The notes below the pieces were generated by a model that saw nothing but the letters and a program-made list of their open reading frames with translations, was not told where the DNA came from and searched no databases. 64,000 nucleotides of DNA from Verrucomicrobiota bacterium (GTDB taxonomy: Bacteria > Verrucomicrobiota > Verrucomicrobiia > Chthoniobacterales > SZAS-18): contig JAFEGM010000052.1 of assembly GCA_018240025.1 (NCBI GenBank), positions 87,674-151,673 on the forward strand. The letters run 5' to 3'. Position numbers and translations under genes: made by a program. This document shows, piece by piece, positions 45,701 through 52,967 of the stretch. Numbering within the stretch: the stretch's first letter is position 1; each line of letters begins with the position of its first letter.

Positions 45701-46020
45701 TGCACCACCGTGAGCGAGGTGCCGGTGGCTGGAGCATAGGCGAGGGCCAGGTTCACCGTCGTGCCCGTGGCGGTGTAGCTGGGGGCCACCACCGGCACCG
45801 TGGTCGCGCTCGTGAAAGTGGCGTTCAGCGTTTGCGCCGAGGCAGATGCCGCCCCGAGGCCCGCGAAGAGGCCGATCATCCCCAGGCGCAGGAGCGCGTG
45901 GAGCCGGGGCCTTGGCTCCGGAGGCCGTCCGAAGGACGCGGCGGCCTGGCGGGCGGCCGAAATGAAGCTGGAACAAGCGGACCGGATGGAACTCAAAGGG
46001 GTCGAAACGGCGGGCATCAT
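39745..46020 (-). CDS. Giant secreted protein with three seven-fold RCC1-like repeat blocks
   Basis: 2091 aa from the ATG at 46020. A long basic N-terminus ends in a hydrophobic signal segment (LLRLGMIGLFAGLGAASASA). The mature protein is built of three modules. Each begins with a domain ending GNDLVLQWAG (start LNATFTSATTVPV or DATFTSAATVPAT), followed by seven RCC1-like repeats (pattern AWG-N-x-x-GQLGD...LAGKTVVAIAAG..HSLALCSDGT), and then a fibronectin III-like domain (LTSTGVTLNGT...YGLTPSYGS...TYHYRL). Modules 2 and 3 also carry an Ig-like domain (QTITFANPGTRIYGDAPF...). The C-terminus has DPDGDGIPNLLEYALG, a calcium-binding-like motif, then YLVEASSDLASWSN, common to verrucomicrobial secreted proteins. 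Probably surface-attached; substrate unknown. Confidence 0.82.
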   Translation of the reverse strand: MMPAVSTPLSSIRSACSSFISAARQAAASFGRPPEPRPRLHALLRLGMIGLFAGLGAASASAQTLNATFTSATTVPVVAPSYTATGTTVNLALAYAPATGTSLTVVQNTGLDFISGTFANLAQGQAVQLTYGGVTYGFVANYFGGTGNDLVLQWAGAVPAAWGQNDSGQLGDGSITPRPTPAAVTNTGVLAGKTVISLAAGSAHNLALCSDGTLAAWGNNQFGQLGDNSTTQRSTPVGISGGALAGKTVVAVAAGENHSLALCADGTVAAWGSGQLGQLGNGLPFDSSTPVAVSVSGALAGKTVVAIAAGRYHSLALCSDGTVAAWGANGSGQLGDNSRINRLSPVAVDTNLVLAGRTVVAIAAGERHSLALCSDGTLAAWGENNLGQLGDGSGSDSTTPVAVDTSGILAGRTVIAIAAGTFHSLALCSDSTVAAWGFNDFGQLGASTNSVIQNFPIGVTNSGALAGKTVASLAAGNAHSLALCSDGTLVGWGRNTFGQLGDTPLAGGNLPVVVPPNGFLAGRTVVSVTAGFGHSLALVASPPPPILTLSPATGLTSTGVTLNGTTNPSGLDATVSFEYGLTASYGSTVAATPSSVSGTAPVAVSATLSGLTPATTYYYRLIVVTSYGTFTSAGQTFATPLPPLDATFTSAATVPATAVSYNATGRILNLSLNFAPVTGTSLTVVRNTGLGLFSTRFANLAQGQVVELTFGGVTYTFVANYYGGSGNDLVLQWAGSLPVAWGYGFDGQIGDGVSLVARLPVAVVSNGALAGKTVVSVAAGQSHSLALCSDGTLVAWGRNDVGQLGDGTTSRRTTPVAITGSGALAGRTVIAISADGDHNLALCSDGTVAAWGVNSFGQIGDGTTSTRTTPVAVSANGALVGKSVVAIATGSVHSLALCSDGTLVAWGQNYYGQMGDNTTTDRLTPVAISGNGALAGKSVVALAVGADHNLALCSDGALIAWGYNGYGQLGNNSTTPPNTPRASTPVAITGSGALAGKSVTAVAAGEDFSFALCSDGTLASWGLNNYGQLGDASTTNRLTPVAITGNGALAGKTLASLVAGRYHSIALCTDGTIATWGQNISGELGDGTSFNRSTPGAITGNGALAGKTVVSVAAGSSHNIALVATPPSPAFSVSPVTALTSTGATLNGTVNPSGASASVSFAYGLTPSYGSTITATPSSVSGTSPTAVSATLSGLTPGTTYHYRVTAVTANGTFTSADQTFTTLASQTITFTNPGTRTFGDDPFVLSATASSNLPVSFSVVSGPATLSGNTLTLTGTGTVVVRASQAGNATYAAAPDVDQAFTVLSPGALDATFTSAATVPATAASYNATGRALNLSLQFAPATGSSLTVVNNTGLGFISGRFTNLAQGQTVALSYGGVTYSYVANYYGGTGNDLVLQWAGTVATGWGWNGFSQLGDGTTTDRLTPVAVSADGVLAGKTVVALAAGNLHSLALCSDGTLASWGRNNYGQLGDNSNTSRLAPVAVSTSGVLAGKTVIAIANGDSHSIALCSDGTLVGWGRNDAGQLGDNSSTHRSTPVGVANTGALAGKTVVAIAAGYDHTLALCSDGTLVAWGFNGNGQLGDGTVVSKTAPVAVIASGALLGKNVVSIAASAGHSFALCSDGTLVAWGENNYGQLGDNSTIDRLAPVTVPLNGALAGKTIAAIAAGAFHTLARCTDGTLAAWGWNALGQLGDNTTTDRLIPVAVTTSGVLSGKTVVSIKAGYAFNLALCSDGTLASWGDNGSGQLGDTTTTNRLTPVAVSTNGARSGKTVVAAAPGTYYSLALAAAPPTPALTVAASSALTSTGVTLSGSVNPFGTSATVSFAYGLTPSYGSTVSATPSQVSGSTPTAVSATLAGLNPGTTYHYQLVVVTGNGTFTSANQSFTTQSSQTITFANPGTRIYGDAPFDLSATASSGLPVSFSVVSGPASLNGSTLTLTGPGAVVVRASQAGNATYAAAPAVDQSFIVLTPFDGWRAAWFSPEELAQPAVSGPAADPDGDGIPNLLEYALGTPPRVAGVTGLPTSSISASRLQLTFTPLRSDVTYLVEASSDLASWSNIAVNPGIIGSPVTVTDSVIITPSNPRRFLRLRVTSP
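40670..45545 (-). repeat. Three tandem modules of seven RCC1 repeats
   Basis: RCC1-like units lie in three blocks at about 45545-44395, 43805-42650 and 41820-40670. Each block has seven units by counting the W-G-x-N/x-G-Q core. Units are about 50-55 residues long and the DNA is visibly similar between units. Seven such repeats is the number needed to close one RCC1 beta-propeller. Confidence 0.75.
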
Positions 46021-46494
46021 TGGTTGAGATTTTTCCACGAAATTCACGCGAGCGATCCAACCCAGCGGGAGGTCCTCTCGCGGGTCAGGGACACGTGAGC
46101 AGCCGGTTAGAGAAACGATCGTGGCCGTCGAGCGCCCTGTGACAAACGCCCCGAATTCTGTGACGAGCGCCCGGGTCCCCGAATGGGAGTCGAGCCACCC
46201 CGCCGGGGAGGAATAGGACCCTCCCTCGTGCGTGCCTGGCGGAATTGCGGAGCGGCCCGCTCGGTGGCGGCAGGTACACCGGGACCGATGCGCCATTTCT
46301 GGCCCGGTTTGGGCTGCGTACCGCGGCCTTTTGGCGGTGATTTTGCCGCACGGGCCGCCTCGTCCGGCGTCGCCCCACGGAAGCGGCTTCGAGCTTGTAG
46401 AAGTCTGCGGGCTTCGTTCTTGCATCCGGCAGCGCAGCCGCTATGCAGTCGTTATGGGGATTTTAATGCCGACAGCGAAATCCCAGGCCCTGCC
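46021..46494. other. 474-bp divergent intergenic region
   Basis: It separates the RCC1-repeat gene from the chemosensory operon, and both start codons face away from it, so it must carry two promoters. A frame on the plus strand (from 46183) reads into the response regulator but has no protein-like character upstream of 46495. No convincing -35/-10 pair stands out; TTTTAAT at 46461-46467, 27 bp before the start, is the only A+T-rich patch. Confidence 0.4.
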
Positions 46495-47955
46495 ATGAGC
46501 AAAAAGACCATCCTCGCCGTTGATGACAGCTTGACGATGCGCAAGCTGACCGAGACGACTTTGCGCCAGGCCGGTTACGAAGTTTTGCTGGCCTCGACCG
46601 GCAGCGAGGGCTTCAAGATTGCCCTCGACAAGCGGCCCGATCTCGTCCTCCTGGACTACATCCTGCCGGACATGCGCGGGGTGGAATTCTGCCAGCAGCT
46701 GCAGGAGGCGGAGACGGATCGGATGACGCCGATCCTTCTCATCAGCGGTCACGGCAACGCGATCCGGGAGCTGTACCAAGACTTTCCGAATGTCGTCGAC
46801 TACCTGACGAAACCGTTCGCGGCCAACGTGCTGCAGGCGGTCGTCTCGAACATTCTCGCCAAGGTCGAGAAGCCTGCGCCCGTGCCGGTTCCGGAGCCCG
46901 CTCCAGTGCTCGCCGCCGCGCCCGCGCCGGCGCCGGCGCTGTCGAACGACATCCGCCAACGGGTCTTTCAGAAACTGGTCGCCCGGCTGCACCCGCCGCT
47001 CCTCTCCATTCCTTCGCTGGAAGAAGCGCGCGCCGGCCAGGCCCCTTCTTCCTACTACCTGACGCGCCTCCTGCCGCTCGAACTGATCGACGAACTGGCG
47101 GAGGAACTGATGGCCGTGGCGCAGGAGGGGGGAGCCAGCCGCGACGAGGAGCCGATCCGGTGTCCGTCGCGCTTCGCCTCGGAGCGGCACATGATGACCT
47201 ATCTCTGCGCCGAGCGGGCCACCGGTCGGATGAGCATGAAGCTGCGCGAAGAGACGGTGTCGATGTTCTTCGACCGCGGCACGATCGTGGGCATCACGAG
47301 CAACAATCCGCGTTCGTATTGCGCGGGGGCGACCTACCCCTTCGCGCAGGTGCCGCGTCAGCTCATTTCCGGCGCGATGCAGGCGCAGCGCGAATCGAGC
47401 GTGCCGTTCTTCGTCTCGCTCGAGGAAGGTGGCTTCCAGTCGTCCGGGCTCTCTCTCCGGGCCCTGCTGCGGGATTGCGGCCATCGTTCGCTGGCGCGGG
47501 TGAACGACGAACGCACGGCTCTGCTTTCCTTCCAAGTGATGGCCCAGCTTCCGGGCTGGGTGAACGACCACCGGGTCGAATACTCCCTCAACCAGCTGCT
47601 CCTCGACAGCTACCGCCGCGTCAACGACTGGCAGCAGATCTCGGCCTACGTGCCGGCGCTGGAATACTACGTCGGGCTGACCGAGCACGGGATGGAGCAG
47701 TTGCAGACGCTCAGTTTCACCTCACTGGAGTCCGAACTCATCGGCCGCATCAATGGTGCGGTCACTGTCCAGCAAGTCATCGATCAGAGCGGCCAGCCGG
47801 TCTTCGAAGTCTGCCGCGCGATCTACTGCCTCATCCGGCTCGACATCGCCTACCTCAACACTGTCCCCGTCGTCCAGGCCTTCGAGCCGGCCCGCGAGGA
47901 CTCCTCTTCGTCCACCGTGGCCGAACAGGAGCCCGCTTATGCCGCCGTCGGCTAA
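46495..47955 (+). CDS. Response regulator with DUF4388 (PATAN) output region
   Basis: 486 aa. The receiver domain (residues 1-123) has ILAVDDSLTMRKLTETTL, the phosphoacceptor Asp in LVLLDYILPDMRG and the Lys in DYLTKPFA; all active-site residues are present. A Pro/Ala linker (about 126-150) follows. The output has a helical segment (LSNDIRQRVFQKLVARLHPP), then a DUF4388 domain from about residue 225 (MTYLCAERATGRMSMKLREE, MFFDRGTIVGITSNNP) and a late helical domain (LIGRINGAVTVQQVIDQSGQ). This is the PatA-like architecture found in motility systems. It is the first gene of the chemosensory operon and is probably phosphorylated by the CheA kinase at 52968. Confidence 0.88.
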   Translation: MSKKTILAVDDSLTMRKLTETTLRQAGYEVLLASTGSEGFKIALDKRPDLVLLDYILPDMRGVEFCQQLQEAETDRMTPILLISGHGNAIRELYQDFPNVVDYLTKPFAANVLQAVVSNILAKVEKPAPVPVPEPAPVLAAAPAPAPALSNDIRQRVFQKLVARLHPPLLSIPSLEEARAGQAPSSYYLTRLLPLELIDELAEELMAVAQEGGASRDEEPIRCPSRFASERHMMTYLCAERATGRMSMKLREETVSMFFDRGTIVGITSNNPRSYCAGATYPFAQVPRQLISGAMQAQRESSVPFFVSLEEGGFQSSGLSLRALLRDCGHRSLARVNDERTALLSFQVMAQLPGWVNDHRVEYSLNQLLLDSYRRVNDWQQISAYVPALEYYVGLTEHGMEQLQTLSFTSLESELIGRINGAVTVQQVIDQSGQPVFEVCRAIYCLIRLDIAYLNTVPVVQAFEPAREDSSSSTVAEQEPAYAAVG

Positions 47956-47985
47956 TCCACTCCCAACCCGCACTACATCCTCATC

Positions 47986-48351
47986 ATGCCGAAGCTGCTC
48001 ATCATCGATGACATGGCCACCGACCGCATGGTCCTTCGCTCCTTCCTGGCTTCGCGTTCCTACGAGATCGTCGAGGCCAGCGATGGCGAAATGGGCATTG
48101 CCATGGCCCAGAGCGAAATGCCCAACCTCGTCCTGCTGGACATCGTCATGCCGAAGCTGGACGGCTTCCAGGTCTGCCGTCGGATCAAGCGCGATCCCCA
48201 GACCGGGCATATCCCCGTGATCCTGATCAGCTCGAAGGGACAGGACAGCGACAAATTCTGGGGCATGAAGCAGGGAGCGTCGGATTACCTGACCAAGCCC
48301 TGCACGCAGGAAGGCCTGCTGGCCGCCATCGACAAGGTCCTGCCGTCCTGA
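47986..48351 (+). CDS. Single-domain response regulator (PilH/CheY-like)
   Basis: 121 aa, a receiver with nothing attached. Acidic residues in LLIIDDMATDRMVL, phosphoacceptor Asp in LVLLDIVMPKLDG, Thr/Ser position in VILISSKGQDSD and Lys in DYLTKPCT. The segment DSDKFWGMKQGASDYLTKPC is characteristic of PilG/PilH type regulators rather than flagellar CheY. It lies 30 bp after the DUF4388 regulator. It probably acts as a phosphate sink or as the output to a motility machine. Confidence 0.9.
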   Translation: MPKLLIIDDMATDRMVLRSFLASRSYEIVEASDGEMGIAMAQSEMPNLVLLDIVMPKLDGFQVCRRIKRDPQTGHIPVILISSKGQDSDKFWGMKQGASDYLTKPCTQEGLLAAIDKVLPS

Positions 48352-48378
48352 CGCCGTCGTCCAGCCCGACTTCCGCCC

Positions 48379-48861
48379 ATGAGTGACGCTCCGCCGCCTC
48401 CCGCCGCGCCTCCGGGGCCGGCCTCCCCGCACGCCGTCTTCTCCGCCGGCAAGCTCCGCTTCGCCCTGCCCATCACGGCGGTCGGCGAAGTGGTCAATGA
48501 CGCCGCCGTCACACGGGTGCCGCATTGCACCAAGGGCATCATGGGATTGATCAACCTGCGCGGCGACATCGTGCCCGCTGCCAGTCTCGACCCCTGGTTC
48601 GGCGAGACCCGTTCCGCCGGCACTCCGGCGCTCTTCCTCGTGGTGCGCAATGGCGCTGCCCAGTTCGCCCTGCGCATCGACAAGTTCGAACAGGTGGCCC
48701 AGGTGCCGGACGCGGCGGTCGCGCCCGATCCCGCCCCCGGCGCCCACACCAACGTCGCCCCCCGGGTCTGGAATCGGGCCCCGGGCGACCAGATCCGCTG
48801 TCTGAATCCCGAAGCCATCGCCCGCGCGCTCCAGCTCAAGAAACCCACCGCCTCCGCATGA
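48379..48861 (+). CDS. cheW: CheW-family coupling protein
   Basis: 160 aa. A CheW domain follows a Pro-rich start: AGKLRFALPITAVGEVVND, then IMGLINLRGDIVPAASLDPWFG, the standard CheW motif, and ALRIDKFEQVAQVP. It joins the chemoreceptor at 50064 to the CheA kinase at 52968. Its stop overlaps the start of the ligand-binding protein gene (ATGA), indicating translational coupling. Confidence 0.9.
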   Translation: MSDAPPPPAAPPGPASPHAVFSAGKLRFALPITAVGEVVNDAAVTRVPHCTKGIMGLINLRGDIVPAASLDPWFGETRSAGTPALFLVVRNGAAQFALRIDKFEQVAQVPDAAVAPDPAPGAHTNVAPRVWNRAPGDQIRCLNPEAIARALQLKKPTASA

Positions 48862-50036
48862 GAACGATTCTACCTGCGATCCTCGCCTCCGCCGCCGCGG
48901 CTTTCACGCTGACGGCCCAGCCGACGCAGTCGTACCTCACCACCGATCGCCCGGTGGCCACCAACGAGATCAAGATCGGCGTCAGCGCGGGTCTCTCGGG
49001 GCGCTCGGCGGCCGTCGGCAACGACTACCTCACGGGGGCCCGAGTCTACTTCGACGGCGTCAACAACACGGAGAAGGGCATCTTCGGTCGGAGCGTGAAA
49101 CTGGTCCCGTTGGATGACCGCTACGAGCCCCTCCCGGCGGTGCTGAACACGCGGCGGCTGGTCAATGACGACAAGGTGTTCTGCCTCATGAACTACATGG
49201 GCGCGGTCAGCACCCGGGCCGTCGGCCTGATGATCGGTGAAGCCCAGATCCCGCTCATCGGGGCGTTCACCGGCGCCCAGTCGCTCCGCCAGCCGATCAA
49301 TCGCTACCTCTTCCACCTGCGGCCCGGATTCGTCGAAGAGACGGCGGAAATCGTCGAACGTCTGATCACCGACCGCTCGGTGACCAAGATCGGCGTCTTT
49401 TATCAGGCCGACCTCGACGGCGAGAGTGTCCGCTCCGGCGTGGAGCGCGCGCTGCGTCCCCGCGGCGCGGGTGTCGCCATTTCCGCCCCGATCATCCGCA
49501 ACACGGTCGACGTGGCCGCGGCGGTCGACCAGATGCTGGCCGCGCGCCCCAACGCCATCATTCTGGGCGCCAGCTACCAGCAGAGCGCCGCGCTGGTGAA
49601 GGCGCTGGCCGCGCGAGACTTCCGGCCGATCTTTGTGGGGACTTCCATGGTCGGGTCGGAGCAATTCATCGACTACGCCGGCAATGACGCCAGCGGGGTG
49701 TTCTTCACGCAGGTGGTGCCGTTGCCTTCGGACGGTTCCATTGGCCTGGTCAAAAAGTTCCAGGAGGCGATGAAGTCGGCCAAGGATCCGAGCCTTAGCC
49801 ATGCGGCGTTGGAAGGTTATCTCAATGCCGCCGCCGTGGCCGCCGCGCTGCGCGAGGCCAAGGAGGATCTCAACACCGCCCGGTTCCTCAAGGCGCTGGA
49901 GAACCTGAACGCCGACATCGACGGCATCACCGTCACCTTCACGCCCTCCACCCGTCAGGCACTGAAGCAGTTCTACCTCACCGCCGTCTCCGGCGGGAAG
50001 CTGATCAAGGTCGAGAAATTCACCAAAGTGAACTGA
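48858..50036 (+). CDS. Periplasmic ligand-binding protein (LivJ-like) in a chemosensory operon
   Basis: 392 aa. A signal peptide is visible (RTILPAILASAAAAFTLTAQ). The fold is type-1 periplasmic binding protein: EIKIGVSAGLSGRSAAVGND, then AVSTRAVGLMIGEAQIPLIGAF, KIGVFYQADLDGESVRSGVE and AIILGASYQQSAALVKAL, as in branched-chain amino acid binding proteins. No ABC permease or ATPase gene is near. The start overlaps the cheW stop by 4 bp (ATGA), and the receptor gene follows by 27 bp, so the protein is made with the signalling genes. It probably presents a ligand to the receptor. Confidence 0.85.
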   Translation: MRTILPAILASAAAAFTLTAQPTQSYLTTDRPVATNEIKIGVSAGLSGRSAAVGNDYLTGARVYFDGVNNTEKGIFGRSVKLVPLDDRYEPLPAVLNTRRLVNDDKVFCLMNYMGAVSTRAVGLMIGEAQIPLIGAFTGAQSLRQPINRYLFHLRPGFVEETAEIVERLITDRSVTKIGVFYQADLDGESVRSGVERALRPRGAGVAISAPIIRNTVDVAAAVDQMLAARPNAIILGASYQQSAALVKALAARDFRPIFVGTSMVGSEQFIDYAGNDASGVFFTQVVPLPSDGSIGLVKKFQEAMKSAKDPSLSHAALEGYLNAAAVAAALREAKEDLNTARFLKALENLNADIDGITVTFTPSTRQALKQFYLTAVSGGKLIKVEKFTKVN

Positions 50037-50063
50037 GCGCCAACCCACTCCATCACCTGAGCC

Positions 50064-52955
50064 ATGGCCACCGCATCGACCCCTTCCACCAAGATCCCCG
50101 GCACACCCGCCGAGGTTCCCCAGCGCGCCGGCGGCGCCACCGTGCGCGCCAAACTGATCCGGGCGAGTATTCTGGTCACGCTCTTCGCGCTCGCGCTCTT
50201 CGGCGGCGTGTCGATCTACCTGCTGCGACTTTCGCTCCGCACTGGCCGTGAGGCTCAGTTCGCCTCGCTGCGCAATCTCCTGACCAGCCAGGTCAACGAG
50301 TATTTCCGCTCGAGCCGTGCGCAGATCGCGACGCAGGCGGAATCTCAGACCGTCCAACTCGCGCTGGCCGAGTTCACCGGTGCTCGCCGCACGCTCTTCA
50401 GCGAGCTCACGACCGAAGGATTCACGGCCGACGTGAGCTTCATGCTGAATCTGGCCGAGACCAACCGCGGCTACTACGAGAAGAGCCTGCTGGTGCCGCT
50501 CTCCAAGGCCCGTGGCGGCGCGCCGGAGGATCCGCAGAAGTATCTGCCGAAGGATCGCGAGGCTTTGCTGCTCCAGTCGGTGTACATCGTCAAGAATCCG
50601 GCGCCCATCGGCTCCAAGTATCTCAACAACGCGACGACCGACATCCTTGGTAACGAGGGACTCGACCGCCCGCTGCGCGAGGCCTTCTTCCGCTCGAACT
50701 ACGCGGTGGCCAACAATCGGTATCACCCGTATTTCCGCGCCTTGGCCGAGCGCTTCGGGTTCGAGGACGTGTATCTCATCGATGCCGACGGCAACGTGGT
50801 CTACAGCCTGGCCAAGGAACTCGACTTCGGCGCCAACGTCCGCTCCGGCGTGGCCCGCAATTCCGGCCTGGGCGATGCGTATTTCGCCGGCTGGTACGCC
50901 GATTCCTCCACCGGCAGCGACCTCGACGCGCGCGTGGTGCTGACGGACTTCTCGAATTACGACTTCGCGTACGATTCGGCCTCCACCTTCATGGCTACGC
51001 CGGTCACGGACACGGTGGGACGACGGCTCGGGGTGATCGTCTTCCGACTGGGCATCGACCGTATTTACCAACTCTTCAATTTCGGTGGCCGCCTGAAGGA
51101 AATCGGCCTCGGCGAAACCGGTGAGGCCTACATGGTGGGCCCGGACTTCAAACTCCGCTCGGAAGCGCGCTACACGGATCAACTCCAGCCCAACCAGCGG
51201 CATCCCCGCCTGAACAAGGTGGGTGAGGATGCCGGCGTCACCGGCATTCTGCGTGCCGTGGCCGACAATCAGGCCACCCGCGCCATTTTTGCTCCCAAAC
51301 CAGGCGTGCCCTCGGCCGGCACCGGCACGTATCCAAACTACAACGGCGTGGAAGTGATCGGATCCTACGGGCCGCTCGCCATCTCGGGTCTCGACCTCGG
51401 CGTGCTGGTCGAACAAAGCACGACGGAAGCCTACGCCGACGCCGTCAATCTGGCCAAGCTGCTCGCGGCGGTCGGACTCGGGGTGCTCCTGCTTGCCGTC
51501 GTGCTGGCGCTCTTCACCGCCTCGGGCGTGCTCAAACCGCTGTCCGATCTGGGCCGCGTGGCCAGCCGTATTGCCCAGGGCGACAACACGGTGCGTGCGC
51601 CGGTTCGCTCGAACGACGAAATCGGCAATTTCGCCTCCGCCTTCAACACGATGGTCGACGCCCGTGTGACCGCGCAGGAGAAGGCGGAAAAAGAGAACAC
51701 GCTGCTGCAGGCCGACATCCGGAATCTGCTCGAAGTCGTGTCCGACGCAGCCGACGGCGACATGACCGTGCGAGCCAAAGTGACGGAAGGCGCGCTCGGC
51801 AACGTGGCGGACGCCTTCAACCTCATGTTGGAGAACATCGCCGACACGCTGAAGCAGGTGCAGACCGCCGCCACGCGGGTGAACACCGCCGCCGCCGACT
51901 TCCAGAACTCTTCGGAACAGATGGCCCGCGGTGCCGCCGAACAGGCCACGCAGATCGGCTTCACCACGCTGGCCATGAATCAGATCACCTCGAATCTCAA
52001 GGTGGTGTCGCTGAACGCCGAATCGGCCAACGCCGCCGCCGACAACGCCCGCAAGGCGACCGAGGTGGGCGACGCCGCTGTGCGCGAGGTCGTCTCGGGC
52101 ATGGAACGCATCCGGCGCGCGGTGCAGGCCGGCGCCCGCAAGATCAAGCGACTCGGCGAGCGTTCGATGGAGATCTCCACCATCCTCGGTACGATTCAGT
52201 CGATTTCCAATCAGACGGACATGCTGGCGCTGAATGCCTCCATCGAGGCCTCTCGCGCCGGTGAAGAGGGTCGCGGCTTCAGCATCGTCGCCGAGGAAGT
52301 CCGCAAACTGGCCGAACGCACCCAGCAGGCCGCGCGGGACATCGAAATCCTGGTCTCCACGATGCAGGGCGACACGAACGAAGCCGTCGTCACGATGGAA
52401 GAACAGACCGCCGAGGTGGAACGCGAAGCCCGCGTCGTGGCCTCGGCCGGTACGGAACTCGAGCGGATCCGCCACTCGATCACCGAATCGGCCATGCTGA
52501 TCTCGGCGATGAATACGGCCGCCAAGGAACAGGCCGAGGGCGCCGGTCACGTGCTGGAGGCGATGACGGTCGTGCAGTCGATCGCCGAGCAAGCCGAAGG
52601 CAATTCGCGCCGCAACCGCGAGGAATCGTCCGGCCTGACCAAGCTGGCCGACAATCTCCTGCGCTCGGTCGCCCAGTTCAAGGTGGGCGGCGAGGACATT
52701 CTGCAGGCCGCCTCGGCCTCGGCCATGGGTCTGCCCGGCGGGCCCAAGCCGGCCGCGACGCCCATTTCTTCCGAGCCGGCGACGGTCGCTCCGGCCACGG
52801 TGGCACCTGCGACGGTCGCTCCCGCGACGGTTGCTCCCGCCGCGGGTTCCAGCACGCTGCCTCCGTTGGTCCGACCCGAGCAGCGGCTCGGCACGCTCAA
52901 ACCGCTCACGCCGCTGACGCCCGGAGCGGCCAATGGCAGCGGCAACAACGCCTGA
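50064..52955 (+). CDS. Methyl-accepting chemotaxis protein
   Basis: 963 aa, longer than usual. Membrane helix 1 is about residues 34-56 and helix 2 about 463-487, so the periplasmic sensor is about 400 residues, large enough for a double-Cache type domain (the segment [20 protein letters not shown] fits). A HAMP domain follows, then a second HAMP-like region ([20 protein letters not shown]). The signalling tip contains [20 protein letters not shown] and [20 protein letters not shown]. The C-terminus is a low-complexity tail with four PATVA units, and there is no CheR/CheB docking pentapeptide at the end. It reports to the CheW/CheA proteins of the same operon. Confidence 0.92.
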   Translation: MATASTPSTKIPGTPAEVPQRAGGATVRAKLIRASILVTLFALALFGGVSIYLLRLSLRTGREAQFASLRNLLTSQVNEYFRSSRAQIATQAESQTVQLALAEFTGARRTLFSELTTEGFTADVSFMLNLAETNRGYYEKSLLVPLSKARGGAPEDPQKYLPKDREALLLQSVYIVKNPAPIGSKYLNNATTDILGNEGLDRPLREAFFRSNYAVANNRYHPYFRALAERFGFEDVYLIDADGNVVYSLAKELDFGANVRSGVARNSGLGDAYFAGWYADSSTGSDLDARVVLTDFSNYDFAYDSASTFMATPVTDTVGRRLGVIVFRLGIDRIYQLFNFGGRLKEIGLGETGEAYMVGPDFKLRSEARYTDQLQPNQRHPRLNKVGEDAGVTGILRAVADNQATRAIFAPKPGVPSAGTGTYPNYNGVEVIGSYGPLAISGLDLGVLVEQSTTEAYADAVNLAKLLAAVGLGVLLLAVVLALFTASGVLKPLSDLGRVASRIAQGDNTVRAPVRSNDEIGNFASAFNTMVDARVTAQEKAEKENTLLQADIRNLLEVVSDAADGDMTVRAKVTEGALGNVADAFNLMLENIADTLKQVQTAATRVNTAAADFQNSSEQMARGAAEQATQIGFTTLAMNQITSNLKVVSLNAESANAAADNARKATEVGDAAVREVVSGMERIRRAVQAGARKIKRLGERSMEISTILGTIQSISNQTDMLALNASIEASRAGEEGRGFSIVAEEVRKLAERTQQAARDIEILVSTMQGDTNEAVVTMEEQTAEVEREARVVASAGTELERIRHSITESAMLISAMNTAAKEQAEGAGHVLEAMTVVQSIAEQAEGNSRRNREESSGLTKLADNLLRSVAQFKVGGEDILQAASASAMGLPGGPKPAATPISSEPATVAPATVAPATVAPATVAPAAGSSTLPPLVRPEQRLGTLKPLTPLTPGAANGSGNNA

Positions 52956-52967
52956 CGTCCTCCCGCC

